Source: Ruminococcaceae bacterium UBA6857
Lineage (GTDB): Bacteria; Bacillota; Clostridia; Oscillospirales; Acutalibacteraceae
NCBI GenBank assembly: GCA_002451715.1
Contig: DKDD01000152.1
Coordinates: forward strand, 204 to 20,591
Direction of reading: 5' to 3'
Length of the DNA: 20,388 bases
In this document: one piece after another, positions 14,762 through 20,388 of the stretch
Layout of the letters: each line of letters starts with the position of its first letter
Position numbering within the stretch: position 1 is the stretch's first letter
The notes under the pieces: generated by a model
Database searches by the model: none
Told to the model about the DNA's origin: nothing
What the model saw: only the letters and a program-made list of their open reading frames with translations
Made by a program: the position numbers and the translations under genes

Positions 14762-17116
14762 TTATGCCGCAGGCTCTTCACTCGGCTCGGTTGAAGCATG
14801 GGAAGAAGGCTCGGTTGTCGGCACAGTTGTGGGTGCAGAAGACGGCGGCGCGGTTGTGGGTGCGGAAGACGGTTCTGTCGTTGTCGGTGCGGTTGTGGGC
14901 GCCGTTGTCGGTGCGGTTGTCGGCTCCGTTGTGTTTCTCGGCTTAGTCGTCTTCGGCGCGGTTGTGCGCTCTCTCGTCGTGGTTTCCGTTGTGCTTTCGG
15001 TTGTATCTTCTTCCGAAGTTACGACGGGATCGGTTGAAACAACGATATTTGCGTCGCTTCTGTCTCCGCCGGCTTCTTCAATTACGTCGGCAAAAGACTT
15101 GCTTTCAAGTCCCTTATGAATCGTTGAGAAAACTTCGCGGAACACTGTTTTTGCCGGGTTGCTTGAACCGGTGCGCAGGTCGGCGCGGTAATCATAGCCG
15201 TACCAAACGGCGGTTACATAATAAGGCGTTCCGCCGCAGTACCACTTATCGCAGTTATCGGAAGTTGTTCCGGTTTTTGCAAAGGTCTGGAACGGAGAAA
15301 TGTATGAGCCGTAGCCCGTACCGTTCGACTGAGTAACAGCCTTTGTGAGCATTGAAAGCATTGAGTTTGCCGTTGCGGTTTTGATTGCCTGTTCGGGCTT
15401 GTTCTTGGTGTTGACAAGAATAACCTTGTTGTTTCTGTCAAGAACTTTATAATAGCTGTAAGGCTCGTAATATTTTCCGCCGTTTCCGAACGTTGCAAAA
15501 GCCGCCGCCATTTCAAGCGTTGTTACGCCGGTGTTTGTTCCGCCGACGGCAAGCGGCGAAAGGTCCATATCGTTCGTCGAAAGATTCAGGTGGAAATGTT
15601 CGTTTGCATATTCGAAAGCTGATTTTACACCGAGCATTTCGCTGAGGATTCTTACCGGAACGGTATTGAGCGAACGGACGAGAGCTTCCTGAACGGTGAT
15701 ATAGCTTCCCGAACCGTGGTCGCCGTTGAAGTTTCTCGGCCATTCCTCGCCGTTAACGGTAATTGCTTTTTCAAGGATCATCGACGTAGGCGAAATGAGA
15801 CCGAGATCCATCGCCGGAGCATAAACGCCGAGCGGTTTGATTGAAGAACCGGGCTGACGTTTTGCGCGGTTGTCGGTTGCTCTGTTATAGGAACGGTTGG
15901 TTGTTTTCTTTCCGGTTCCGCCGACAAGGGCAACGATTCTTCCCTGATAATCCATGATAGTCATCGCGGACTGCGGATACTGACCGCGCGAATCCTGGTA
16001 TGCCGACGGGAAGCCGGTTTTGTCTTCATAAATACTTTCAAGCGTATCCTGAACGTCTTTGTCAACGGCGGAATAAATCTTCAAGCCACCGTAGTATACC
16101 ATTCGCCACGCTTCGTTGTATTCATAGTTATATTTGCTTTGAAGGTCGGCAATAACCTGGTCGATAACATATTCTTCATACCACGAATAGATATGTGTGC
16201 TTGAGGTACTGCTGTTGTCATCTTCTTTTTCGCCGACAAGTTTGATTTTTGTTTTGAGCGCACGGTTATACTGCTTGTCCGTAAGCTTGCCTTGCTGGTG
16301 CATGAAATAAAGGCAGTCGCGCTGTCTTGTGATTGCGGCGTCATAGTTAACATAAGGGTTATATGAATACGGCGCCTGTGTGATTCCGGCAAGAAGAGCA
16401 CATTCGGCAATGTTCAGTTTGCTGACGGACTTTCCGAAGTAGGTTTCCGCCGCGGTACGAACGCCGTAGCAGCCCGCGCCAAGGTATACGGTATTAAGAT
16501 ACGCCTCAAGAATGTCCTTTTTCGAGTAATATTTTTCAAGGTTGAGGGCGCGAAGAATTTCGTTGAATTTTCTGATGTATGTTACGTCTTTTTGGTCGGT
16601 AAGGTTTTTGATAAGCTGCTGGGTAATTGTTGAACCGCCCTGACCGTTGAGCGTGGGTTTGATGAGAACACCGATCGTTCTTCGCCAGTCAACGCCGCTG
16701 TGATCATAAAAGCGCTTATCTTCAAGGCAAACGAACGCATCGCGAAGATTTTTCGGCATTTTGTCGTAATTGACCCAAATTCGGTTTTCTTCGCCGTGAA
16801 GACGGGTGGATTCAACCGCCTTTCCGTCATCGTTATAATAATACATGATCGAGGTCATGCTCTGAGAACTTTTATAGTTATCGAGATTTACTATAACGTC
16901 GCCGTTGACAACGGTTTTAACATATGAAAGAACCGAAGTTCCGACGATAAGCACGGTCAAAACACCGGAAACAAAAAGACAGAAAAGCCCCAGAAAAATC
17001 GAGAACAAAACAGGGTGCTTTTTCTTTTTTTGTTTTCTTTTTCTTTTCGGCTGTTTCGGCGCGGGCGAAGCGCGGCGAGCAGACCTTTGTTCATTATCAT
17101 TAGAGCTTTTTGGCAT
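14762..17116 (-). CDS. Class A penicillin-binding protein (PBP1A type)
   Basis: The 784-residue bifunctional enzyme polymerises lipid II glycan and cross-links the peptides. It has a lysine/arginine-rich cytoplasmic tail, a membrane helix (about 35-65), a family 51 glycosyltransferase domain with catalytic E132 (CLEDKRFYDHSGVD), GGSTITQQL (160-168) and the YLNTVYLG segment, then a transpeptidase domain with the SxxK motif SSIK (S424, K427), SLN (482-484) and KTGT (614-617). The last 84 residues are low complexity, rich in Thr, Pro, Glu, Ser and Ala with repeated TTAP/TEPS units, probably a disordered wall-facing tail. The start has GGAGGT eight bases upstream. It shares a transcript with ruvX from the promoter at 17183-17211. 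Confidence 0.92.
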   Translation of the reverse strand: MPKSSNDNEQRSARRASPAPKQPKRKRKQKKKKHPVLFSIFLGLFCLFVSGVLTVLIVGTSVLSYVKTVVNGDVIVNLDNYKSSQSMTSIMYYYNDDGKAVESTRLHGEENRIWVNYDKMPKNLRDAFVCLEDKRFYDHSGVDWRRTIGVLIKPTLNGQGGSTITQQLIKNLTDQKDVTYIRKFNEILRALNLEKYYSKKDILEAYLNTVYLGAGCYGVRTAAETYFGKSVSKLNIAECALLAGITQAPYSYNPYVNYDAAITRQRDCLYFMHQQGKLTDKQYNRALKTKIKLVGEKEDDNSSTSSTHIYSWYEEYVIDQVIADLQSKYNYEYNEAWRMVYYGGLKIYSAVDKDVQDTLESIYEDKTGFPSAYQDSRGQYPQSAMTIMDYQGRIVALVGGTGKKTTNRSYNRATDNRAKRQPGSSIKPLGVYAPAMDLGLISPTSMILEKAITVNGEEWPRNFNGDHGSGSYITVQEALVRSLNTVPVRILSEMLGVKSAFEYANEHFHLNLSTNDMDLSPLAVGGTNTGVTTLEMAAAFATFGNGGKYYEPYSYYKVLDRNNKVILVNTKNKPEQAIKTATANSMLSMLTKAVTQSNGTGYGSYISPFQTFAKTGTTSDNCDKWYCGGTPYYVTAVWYGYDYRADLRTGSSNPAKTVFREVFSTIHKGLESKSFADVIEEAGGDRSDANIVVSTDPVVTSEEDTTESTTETTTRERTTAPKTTKPRNTTEPTTAPTTAPTTAPTTTEPSSAPTTAPPSSAPTTVPTTEPSSHASTEPSEEPAA
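14768..15016 (-). repeat. Minisatellite-like DNA coding for the PBP tail
   Basis: Short units around GCACCGACAACC and their relatives repeat through this stretch and encode the TTAPTTAP/TEPSSAP tail of the penicillin-binding protein. Such tracts readily gain or lose units by slippage, so length may vary between strains and assemblies. Confidence 0.6.
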
Positions 17117-17182
17117 ACATCTGACCTCCGAAGCTTTTTTACAGAACTTTTGAGTTATGCAAACTATTCCATAGTATTCCTT

Positions 17183-17211
17183 ATTATAGTAAATATTGGT
17201 TTTTAAATCAA
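17183..17211 (-). promoter_or_regulatory. Promoter of the PBP-ruvX unit
   Basis: On minus, TTGATT (17206-17211) and a perfect TATAAT (17183-17188) are separated by 17 bases, about 65 bases before the ATG at 17116. Confidence 0.8.
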
Positions 17212-17407
17212 CAAAAATATCAATTTTTTAATAAAAAAGTTATGAATTTCTTGTTTTGTTACAATTGTGCAAGCAAATGCGGCGGTTTTTCTTTTTCTCT
17301 TTGCATATCGTTTGGCATCGTATGTCGGCTTTTGCTTGCTCTCCCTCAGTCGGCAACAAAGGAAAGTTGTGCCGTTTAAGTCACGTTGTGCAAACAGAAA
17401 AGCAAAC

Positions 17408-17431
17408 GGGAGTCTCACGAGACTCCCCTAC
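17408..17431 (-). repeat. GTAGGGG hairpin, core c variant
   Basis: GGGAGTCTC pairs perfectly with GAGACTCCC. Compared with the C/G pair of other core-c copies, position 4 of the stem is A paired with T: both arms changed together. Confidence 0.75.
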
Positions 17432-17453
17432 GATTTAGCCGCGCGATTCAACG

Positions 17454-17496
17454 CTTCATGCACCGCAAGGTGCGCTTCATGTTTTGCCGAAAGGCA
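17454..17496 (+). repeat. CTTCAT array 2
   Basis: Two CTTCAT units at 17454 and 17475, 21 bases apart. The first is followed by GCACC/GGTGC capped by GCAA (17460-17473), the second by TGCC/GGCA capped by GAAA (17485-17496). Both stems pair fully although their sequences differ. Confidence 0.7.
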
Positions 17497-17497
17497 G

Positions 17498-17515
17498 AAC
17501 AAAATCCGCCTCTAC
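17498..17515 (-). repeat. GTAGGGG hairpin, truncated core a
   Basis: AACAAAATCCGCCTCTAC keeps one arm and the head (GTAGAGG here). As at 6635, the second arm is missing and the CTTCAT array abuts it. Confidence 0.6.
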
Positions 17516-17540
17516 CGTCCAATGAGAAACGTTTGAGCAA
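17516..17540 (+). repeat. Linker block after the truncated core a
   Basis: CGTCCAATGAGAAACGTTT then GAGCAAA, matching the blocks at 6653-6677 and 6228-6252 (minus). Confidence 0.6.
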
Positions 17541-17582
17541 AAAAGACCGGCACAGAAGTTTTCTCCTTTGCGCCGGTCTTTT
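17537..17582 (-). terminator. Terminator of the paaK-ACT unit
   Basis: AAAAGACCGGC and GCCGGTCTTTT form an 11-bp stem (17572-17582 with 17541-17551) followed by a T run on minus. It lies 13 bases past the ACT gene stop codon and touches the end of repeat island 2. Confidence 0.85.
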
Positions 17583-17594
17583 GTTAAATTAATC

Positions 17595-18032
17595 TTATTT
17601 CATCATGTCGTGAAAGCCGATTTCGTCAAGAAGAACGATTCCGGCATCTTTAAGAACGCTTGTTGCGGTTTCGTTGTCGTTGACTCTGAGAATAACATAT
17701 GCTTTTTTAGTGTCGCGCGAAATAAAAGCATACATATATTCAACGTCGATGTGAGCGTTTGCAAGAACTCTCATCGGTTTTGCAAATCCGCCGGGAACGT
17801 CGTCAATTCCAACCGCAATAACATTTGTTACCGAAACGGTGAAACCGGCTTTTTTAAGAACGTCTTCGGTTTCGTGCGGCTTGTCAACGATGAGACGGAG
17901 AATACCGAAATCGGTGGTGTCCGCAATTGAAAGCGCACGGATGTCAACGCCTGCGTTTGCAATTGTTTCTGTAATTTCGGCAAGTCTTCCCTCTTTGTTT
18001 TCAACAAAAACTGAAATCTGTTTAATAAGCAT
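17595..18032 (-). CDS. Tandem ACT-domain protein, partner of PaaK
   Basis: The 145-residue product is made of two ACT domains (about 1-66 and 70-140), small ligand-binding folds that usually sense amino acids. The first opens with LIKQISVFVENKEGRLAEITETIANAGVDIRALSIADT, the typical ACT pattern of strand, helix and strand; the second has DDVPGGFAKPMRVLANAHIDVEYMYAF. The frame is open upstream, but that part overlaps paaK; ATG 18032 is chosen for its AAAGGAGGA site. It lies 19 bp after paaK. In related Clostridia and archaea such proteins follow aryl-CoA ligase and indolepyruvate oxidoreductase genes, so sensing an aromatic amino acid is likely but inferred. Confidence 0.85.
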   Translation of the reverse strand: MLIKQISVFVENKEGRLAEITETIANAGVDIRALSIADTTDFGILRLIVDKPHETEDVLKKAGFTVSVTNVIAVGIDDVPGGFAKPMRVLANAHIDVEYMYAFISRDTKKAYVILRVNDNETATSVLKDAGIVLLDEIGFHDMMK

Positions 18033-18051
18033 CTTCTCTTCCTCCTTTAAA

Positions 18052-19359
18052 TCAATAGGTAACTTCTGTTCTGTTATCAATAACACGCTTTGCTTTGCCT
18101 TCCGAACGTGCAAGGCTGCCCGGCTCAAGGAGTCTGACTTTTGCGTGAATGTTGAGCGTTGATTGAAGCGCGCCTTCAATGCGCTTTTCGGTGTTTTCAA
18201 GTCCCTTAACGGTATCCGAGAACATTTCGGGAAGCATTTCAACCTGAACTTCCATTGTGTCAAGGTTGTTCTTTCTGTCAACAATAATAAGATAGTTTGC
18301 GGTGAGACCAAGCTCAAGCAAAACGTGTTCAACCTGCGACGGGAACACGTTGACGCCGCGAATGATGAGCATGTCGTCGCTTCTGCCCTTGGGTTTGCTC
18401 ATTCTTACGGTTGTTCTTCCGCAAGCGCACTTCTCGTGGGTAATCGAAGCGATGTCGCGTGTTCTGTATCTGATGAGCGGAAGCGCTTCCTTGCCGATAC
18501 AGGTGAAAACAAGTTCTCCGTATTCGCCGTCCGGAAGAACCTCAAGCGTATCCGGGTCAATGACTTCGGGATAGAAGTAATCTTCGCAAACATGAAGTCC
18601 GTTCTGACATTCGCAGTTGTATGCAACGCCGGGACTCGCAATTTCAGAAAGTCCGTAAATATCATAAGCCTTGATGTCAAGGAGCTTTTCAATTTCTCTT
18701 CTCATGTTATCTGTCCAAGGTTCTGCGCCGAAAATTCCCGCGCGAAGCTTGAGCGATTTCGGGTCAATACCCATGTCGCGGATGGTTTCGCCGATGAACA
18801 TTGCATAAGACGGTGTGCAGCAAAGAATGTTCGAACCGAAGTCCTGAAGAATCTGAACCTGTCTTTTTGTGTTGCCGGAAGAAACGGGAATTGCAGTTGC
18901 ACCCATGTATTCCGCGCCGTAATGAAGACCGAGTCCGCCGGTGAAAAGACCGTAGCCGTATGAAACGTGAATTTTGTCATCCTTTGTTGCGCCGGCGGCA
19001 GAAAGCGCTCTTGCCGCGCCGTCCGACCAAATTTCAATGTCGTGTTTTGTGTAGCCGACAACGGTTTGCTTTCCGGTTGTGCCAGAGGAAGCGTGGATTC
19101 TTTGAAGTTCGGACGCCGGAACGGCAAAAAGACCGAACGGATAGTTGTCGCGAAGATCCTGCTTCACGGTGAACGGAAGTTTTGAAATATCGTCGATTGA
19201 ATGAATGTCATCGGGCGAAACGCCGTGATCGTCCAAAAGTTTTTTATAAAAAGGAACGTGATCGTAGGCATTTCTTACCATTTTGATGAGTCTTGCCGAT
19301 TGAAGAGCGCGAAGATAATCCCTTGACGCACATTCAATTTCGGGTTTGAAAATTCCCAT
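18052..19359 (-). CDS. Phenylacetate-CoA ligase family protein (PaaK-type)
   Basis: The 435-residue product is an AMP-forming ligase of the PaaK group. Visible motifs are SSGTTGKQTV (91-100), YGLSE (235-239), the IRYRTRD segment (297-302) and a C-terminal EGKAKRV segment with the likely catalytic lysine. Cysteines at 249, 251, 258, 311 and 313 could bind a metal, as proposed for relatives. The family activates phenylacetate or other aryl acetates to CoA thioesters. Beside iorB and an ACT protein, a role in aryl-pyruvate or aryl-acetate metabolism is more likely than the aerobic phenylacetate pathway, none of whose other genes are here. The start ATG has AAGGAGTG upstream; I found no convincing promoter in the 80 bases before it. 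Confidence 0.87.
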   Translation of the reverse strand: MGIFKPEIECASRDYLRALQSARLIKMVRNAYDHVPFYKKLLDDHGVSPDDIHSIDDISKLPFTVKQDLRDNYPFGLFAVPASELQRIHASSGTTGKQTVVGYTKHDIEIWSDGAARALSAAGATKDDKIHVSYGYGLFTGGLGLHYGAEYMGATAIPVSSGNTKRQVQILQDFGSNILCCTPSYAMFIGETIRDMGIDPKSLKLRAGIFGAEPWTDNMRREIEKLLDIKAYDIYGLSEIASPGVAYNCECQNGLHVCEDYFYPEVIDPDTLEVLPDGEYGELVFTCIGKEALPLIRYRTRDIASITHEKCACGRTTVRMSKPKGRSDDMLIIRGVNVFPSQVEHVLLELGLTANYLIIVDRKNNLDTMEVQVEMLPEMFSDTVKGLENTEKRIEGALQSTLNIHAKVRLLEPGSLARSEGKAKRVIDNRTEVTY

Positions 19360-19447
19360 AAGTTTTTACACTCCTTGAAAGATTTAGCTGTATAAATATC
19401 TTTTGTTTGAAACGAAAAGCATGCAGACGCATTGTTTTTTATGCCGC

Positions 19448-19471
19448 GGGCGCCTCACGAGACGCCACTAC
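19448..19471 (-). repeat. GTAGGGG hairpin, core c
   Basis: GGGCGCCTC and GAGACGCC arms; the head is slightly altered (GTAGTGG on minus). Confidence 0.7.
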
Positions 19472-19510
19472 AAGATTTTTCCCATATAGCGTCATAACGG
19501 TGAAGGTCAT

Positions 19511-19535
19511 GGGTCGGCACGGGTCCGACCCCTAC
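19511..19535 (-). repeat. GTAGGGG hairpin, core b
   Basis: GGGTCGG and CCGACCC arms with an intact head. The bases after it (GAATT) also match those after the 6457-6481 copy. Confidence 0.75.
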
Positions 19536-19560
19536 GAATTCGTTTTGCAGAGCTTTTCTT

Positions 19561-19611
19561 GGCTCTCTCCTGTGAGGGAGCTGTCGGCTCCGACGACTGA
19601 GGGAGAGTACC
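19561..19611 (-). repeat. CTCTCCCTCA-type hairpin repeat
   Basis: The longest copy of a fourth repeat type, with internal complementary parts (GTCGG/CCGAC and GGGAG/CTCTC-like arms). Fragments sharing CTCTCCCTCA occur at 6785-6794 and 17339-17348. Similar sequences are common between genes in gut Clostridia, from memory. Confidence 0.6.
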
Positions 19612-19680
19612 TTTGCACCTTCCTTGCCTTGAAACATGCGTTTCGAAAAAAAATATGCGGCAAAAAATTGTTGGGTTGAC

Positions 19681-19704
19681 GGGCGCCTCGCGAGACGCCC
19701 CTAC
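19681..19704 (-). repeat. GTAGGGG hairpin, core c
   Basis: GGGCGCCTC and GAGACGCCC arms with an intact head. Confidence 0.75.
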
Positions 19705-19760
19705 AGTTTAACCGCACGTTTTACAGGCAATTTTATGCCGTGCAAAAGTCTGGGGTTTCC

Positions 19761-19784
19761 GGGCGGAACAAAATCCGTCCCTAC
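19761..19784 (-). repeat. GTAGGGG hairpin, core a
   Basis: GGGCGGA and TCCGTCC arms around a short loop; one stem position is a G-T wobble. Unlike the copies at 6635 and 17498, both arms are present. Confidence 0.75.
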
Positions 19785-19825
19785 CTGTGAGGAAAACGCA
19801 GAAAAATGTTGAGCGCAGCTCAATG

Positions 19826-19917
19826 CTTCATGCGCCGCAAGGCGTGCTTCATATTTCGCCGTAAGGAGGAATACTTCCTGTTGCGTAAGCCACGCTTCAT
19901 TTTCGCCGCAAGGCGAA
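19826..19917 (+). repeat. CTTCAT array 3, touching the iorB stop codon
   Basis: CTTCAT units at 19826, 19847 and 19894, with a variant CTTCCT at 19874. Stems are CGCC/GGCG with GCAA (19833-19844), CGCC/GGAG with GTAA (19857-19868, one mismatch) and TTCGCC/GGCGAA with GCAA (19902-19917). The last stem ends one base before the iorB stop codon at 19918-19920. Confidence 0.7.
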
Positions 19918-20388
19918 TCATTCCGCTTCGTATCCGTATTCGAACGCTTTGAGGTTTGCTTCAACGGTTTTCGGCGGAACGGAAGTTTTGACAATTTCCG
20001 CAAAGCTTTCCTTTTCAATTCCGAGAAAACGTACCGCCGCGCCGAGCAAAACAACGTTTGCGCTTTTTGCGCTGCCTGCTTTGAGCGCAAGACCGAGCGC
20101 GTCAACCGGAACAACCTTGATGTCGTTTTCTTTAAGTTTTTCGATAACGCCGTCGGGATAGGTTGCCTTGCCCATGATTACGGGCATCGGGTCGATTTTT
20201 TGCGTACCGGTGATGAGAACACCGCCTTTTTTGAGATACGGCAGCCATCTTGCCGATTCAAGCTGTTCAAAAGAAAGAATAACGTCTGCTTCTCCCTTTT
20301 CGATAACGGAGGAGAAAACTTTGTCGCCGAAGCGAACATAGGTCACAACACTGCCGCCGCGCTGGCTCATTCCGTGAACCTCGCTGAC
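19918..20388 (-). CDS. iorB: Indolepyruvate:ferredoxin oxidoreductase beta subunit (partial, 5' end missing)
   Basis: The frame is open through the window edge, and the first visible residues are VSEVHGMSQRGGSVVTYVRFG, a hallmark of this subunit (gamma-type domain of 2-oxoacid:ferredoxin oxidoreductases). About 157 residues are seen; about 35 to 40 N-terminal residues are probably missing, judged from the usual length of about 190. With IorA, which would be expected upstream beyond the window, it oxidises aryl pyruvates (indolepyruvate, phenylpyruvate) to aryl-acetyl-CoA while reducing ferredoxin. The internal Met at 20370 is not a start. The stop codon is followed at once by a repeat array, and paaK and the ACT gene come after 558 bp. 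Confidence 0.87.
   Translation of the reverse strand, partial: VSEVHGMSQRGGSVVTYVRFGDKVFSSVIEKGEADVILSFEQLESARWLPYLKKGGVLITGTQKIDPMPVIMGKATYPDGVIEKLKENDIKVVPVDALGLALKAGSAKSANVVLLGAAVRFLGIEKESFAEIVKTSVPPKTVEANLKAFEYGYEAE

Larger units (their letters stand above)
17212..17540. other. Gene-free repeat island 2
   Basis: About 330 bases between the PBP promoter and the ACT-gene terminator. From left to right: an AT-rich spacer, a fragment of the CTCTCCCTCA repeat (17339-17355), a TCACGTTGTGCAAACAG block (17381-17397), a core-c hairpin, a two-unit CTTCAT array, a half core a and its linker block. No gene is seen. Confidence 0.75.
19360..19917. other. Repeat island 3, between iorB and paaK
   Basis: About 560 bases with no believable gene, separating genes that are usually close together in related operons. 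It holds four GTAGGGG hairpins (cores c, b, c, a, all inverted relative to plus), one CTCTCCCTCA-type repeat and a CTTCAT array that runs up to the iorB stop codon. Confidence 0.75.

Noticed and set aside
14751..15119. Val/Gly-rich open frames on plus opposite the PBP tail
   Set aside because: They are reverse readings of the repetitive tail DNA.
18033..18332. Longer 245-residue form of the ACT protein
   Set aside because: The added part overlaps paaK in another frame and lacks ACT features; ATG 18032 has AAAGGAGGA.

Overview
The window reads as a chromosomal segment of a Gram-positive, gut-type Clostridia bacterium, most likely Ruminococcaceae/Oscillospiraceae. This rests on the fused IspH-ribosomal protein S1 gene, the gene order FAD oxidoreductase-cmk-plsC-ispH/S1, the LCP and PBP1A cell-wall genes, strong AGGAGG-type ribosome binding sites, and the iorB/paaK/ACT group. 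That assignment is inference; there is no rRNA here. No tRNA, phage, IS or CRISPR was recognised. Most genes are on the minus strand; only the LCP and acyl-CoA ligase genes (2723-5965) are on plus.

Layout. 1-237: start of a small membrane protein (minus), with a strong promoter and a leader carrying four alternating Shine-Dalgarno/anti-Shine-Dalgarno blocks. 294-2370: minus-strand pair, a DUF2804 gene interrupted by one in-frame UGA, then a ketopantoate reductase-like gene. 2723-5965: plus-strand LCP cell-wall protein and AMP-forming acyl-CoA ligase, closed by a clear terminator. 6026-6858: gene-free island of structured repeats. 6859-7925: ECF sigma factor translationally coupled to a short membrane partner. 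8070-12680: operon of HI0933-type flavoprotein, cytidylate kinase, PlsC-like acyltransferase and the IspH-S1 fusion. 12748-14178: YcxB-like membrane protein and HSL-type hydrolase. 14339-17116: class A penicillin-binding protein and RuvX. 17212-17540: second repeat island. 17595-20388: ACT-domain protein, PaaK-type ligase and the 3' part of iorB, with a third repeat island between iorB and paaK.

The genes cover housekeeping work: envelope assembly (LCP, PBP1A, PlsC, isoprenoid precursor supply by IspH), nucleotide metabolism (Cmk), translation (S1), DNA processing (RuvX), stress-type signalling (sigma/anti-sigma) and aromatic 2-oxoacid metabolism (IorB, PaaK, ACT).

The most unusual material is non-coding. 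The three intergenic islands are mosaics of the same modules: a GTAGGGG-headed hairpin with three interchangeable cores, a CTTCAT array whose units carry short stems capped by GNRA-type tetraloops with paired base changes, and two linker blocks kept in the same order. The leader at 93-203 looks like a translational switch. The UGA codon in the DUF2804 gene and a strong internal ribosome binding site at the IspH/S1 junction also deserve checking.
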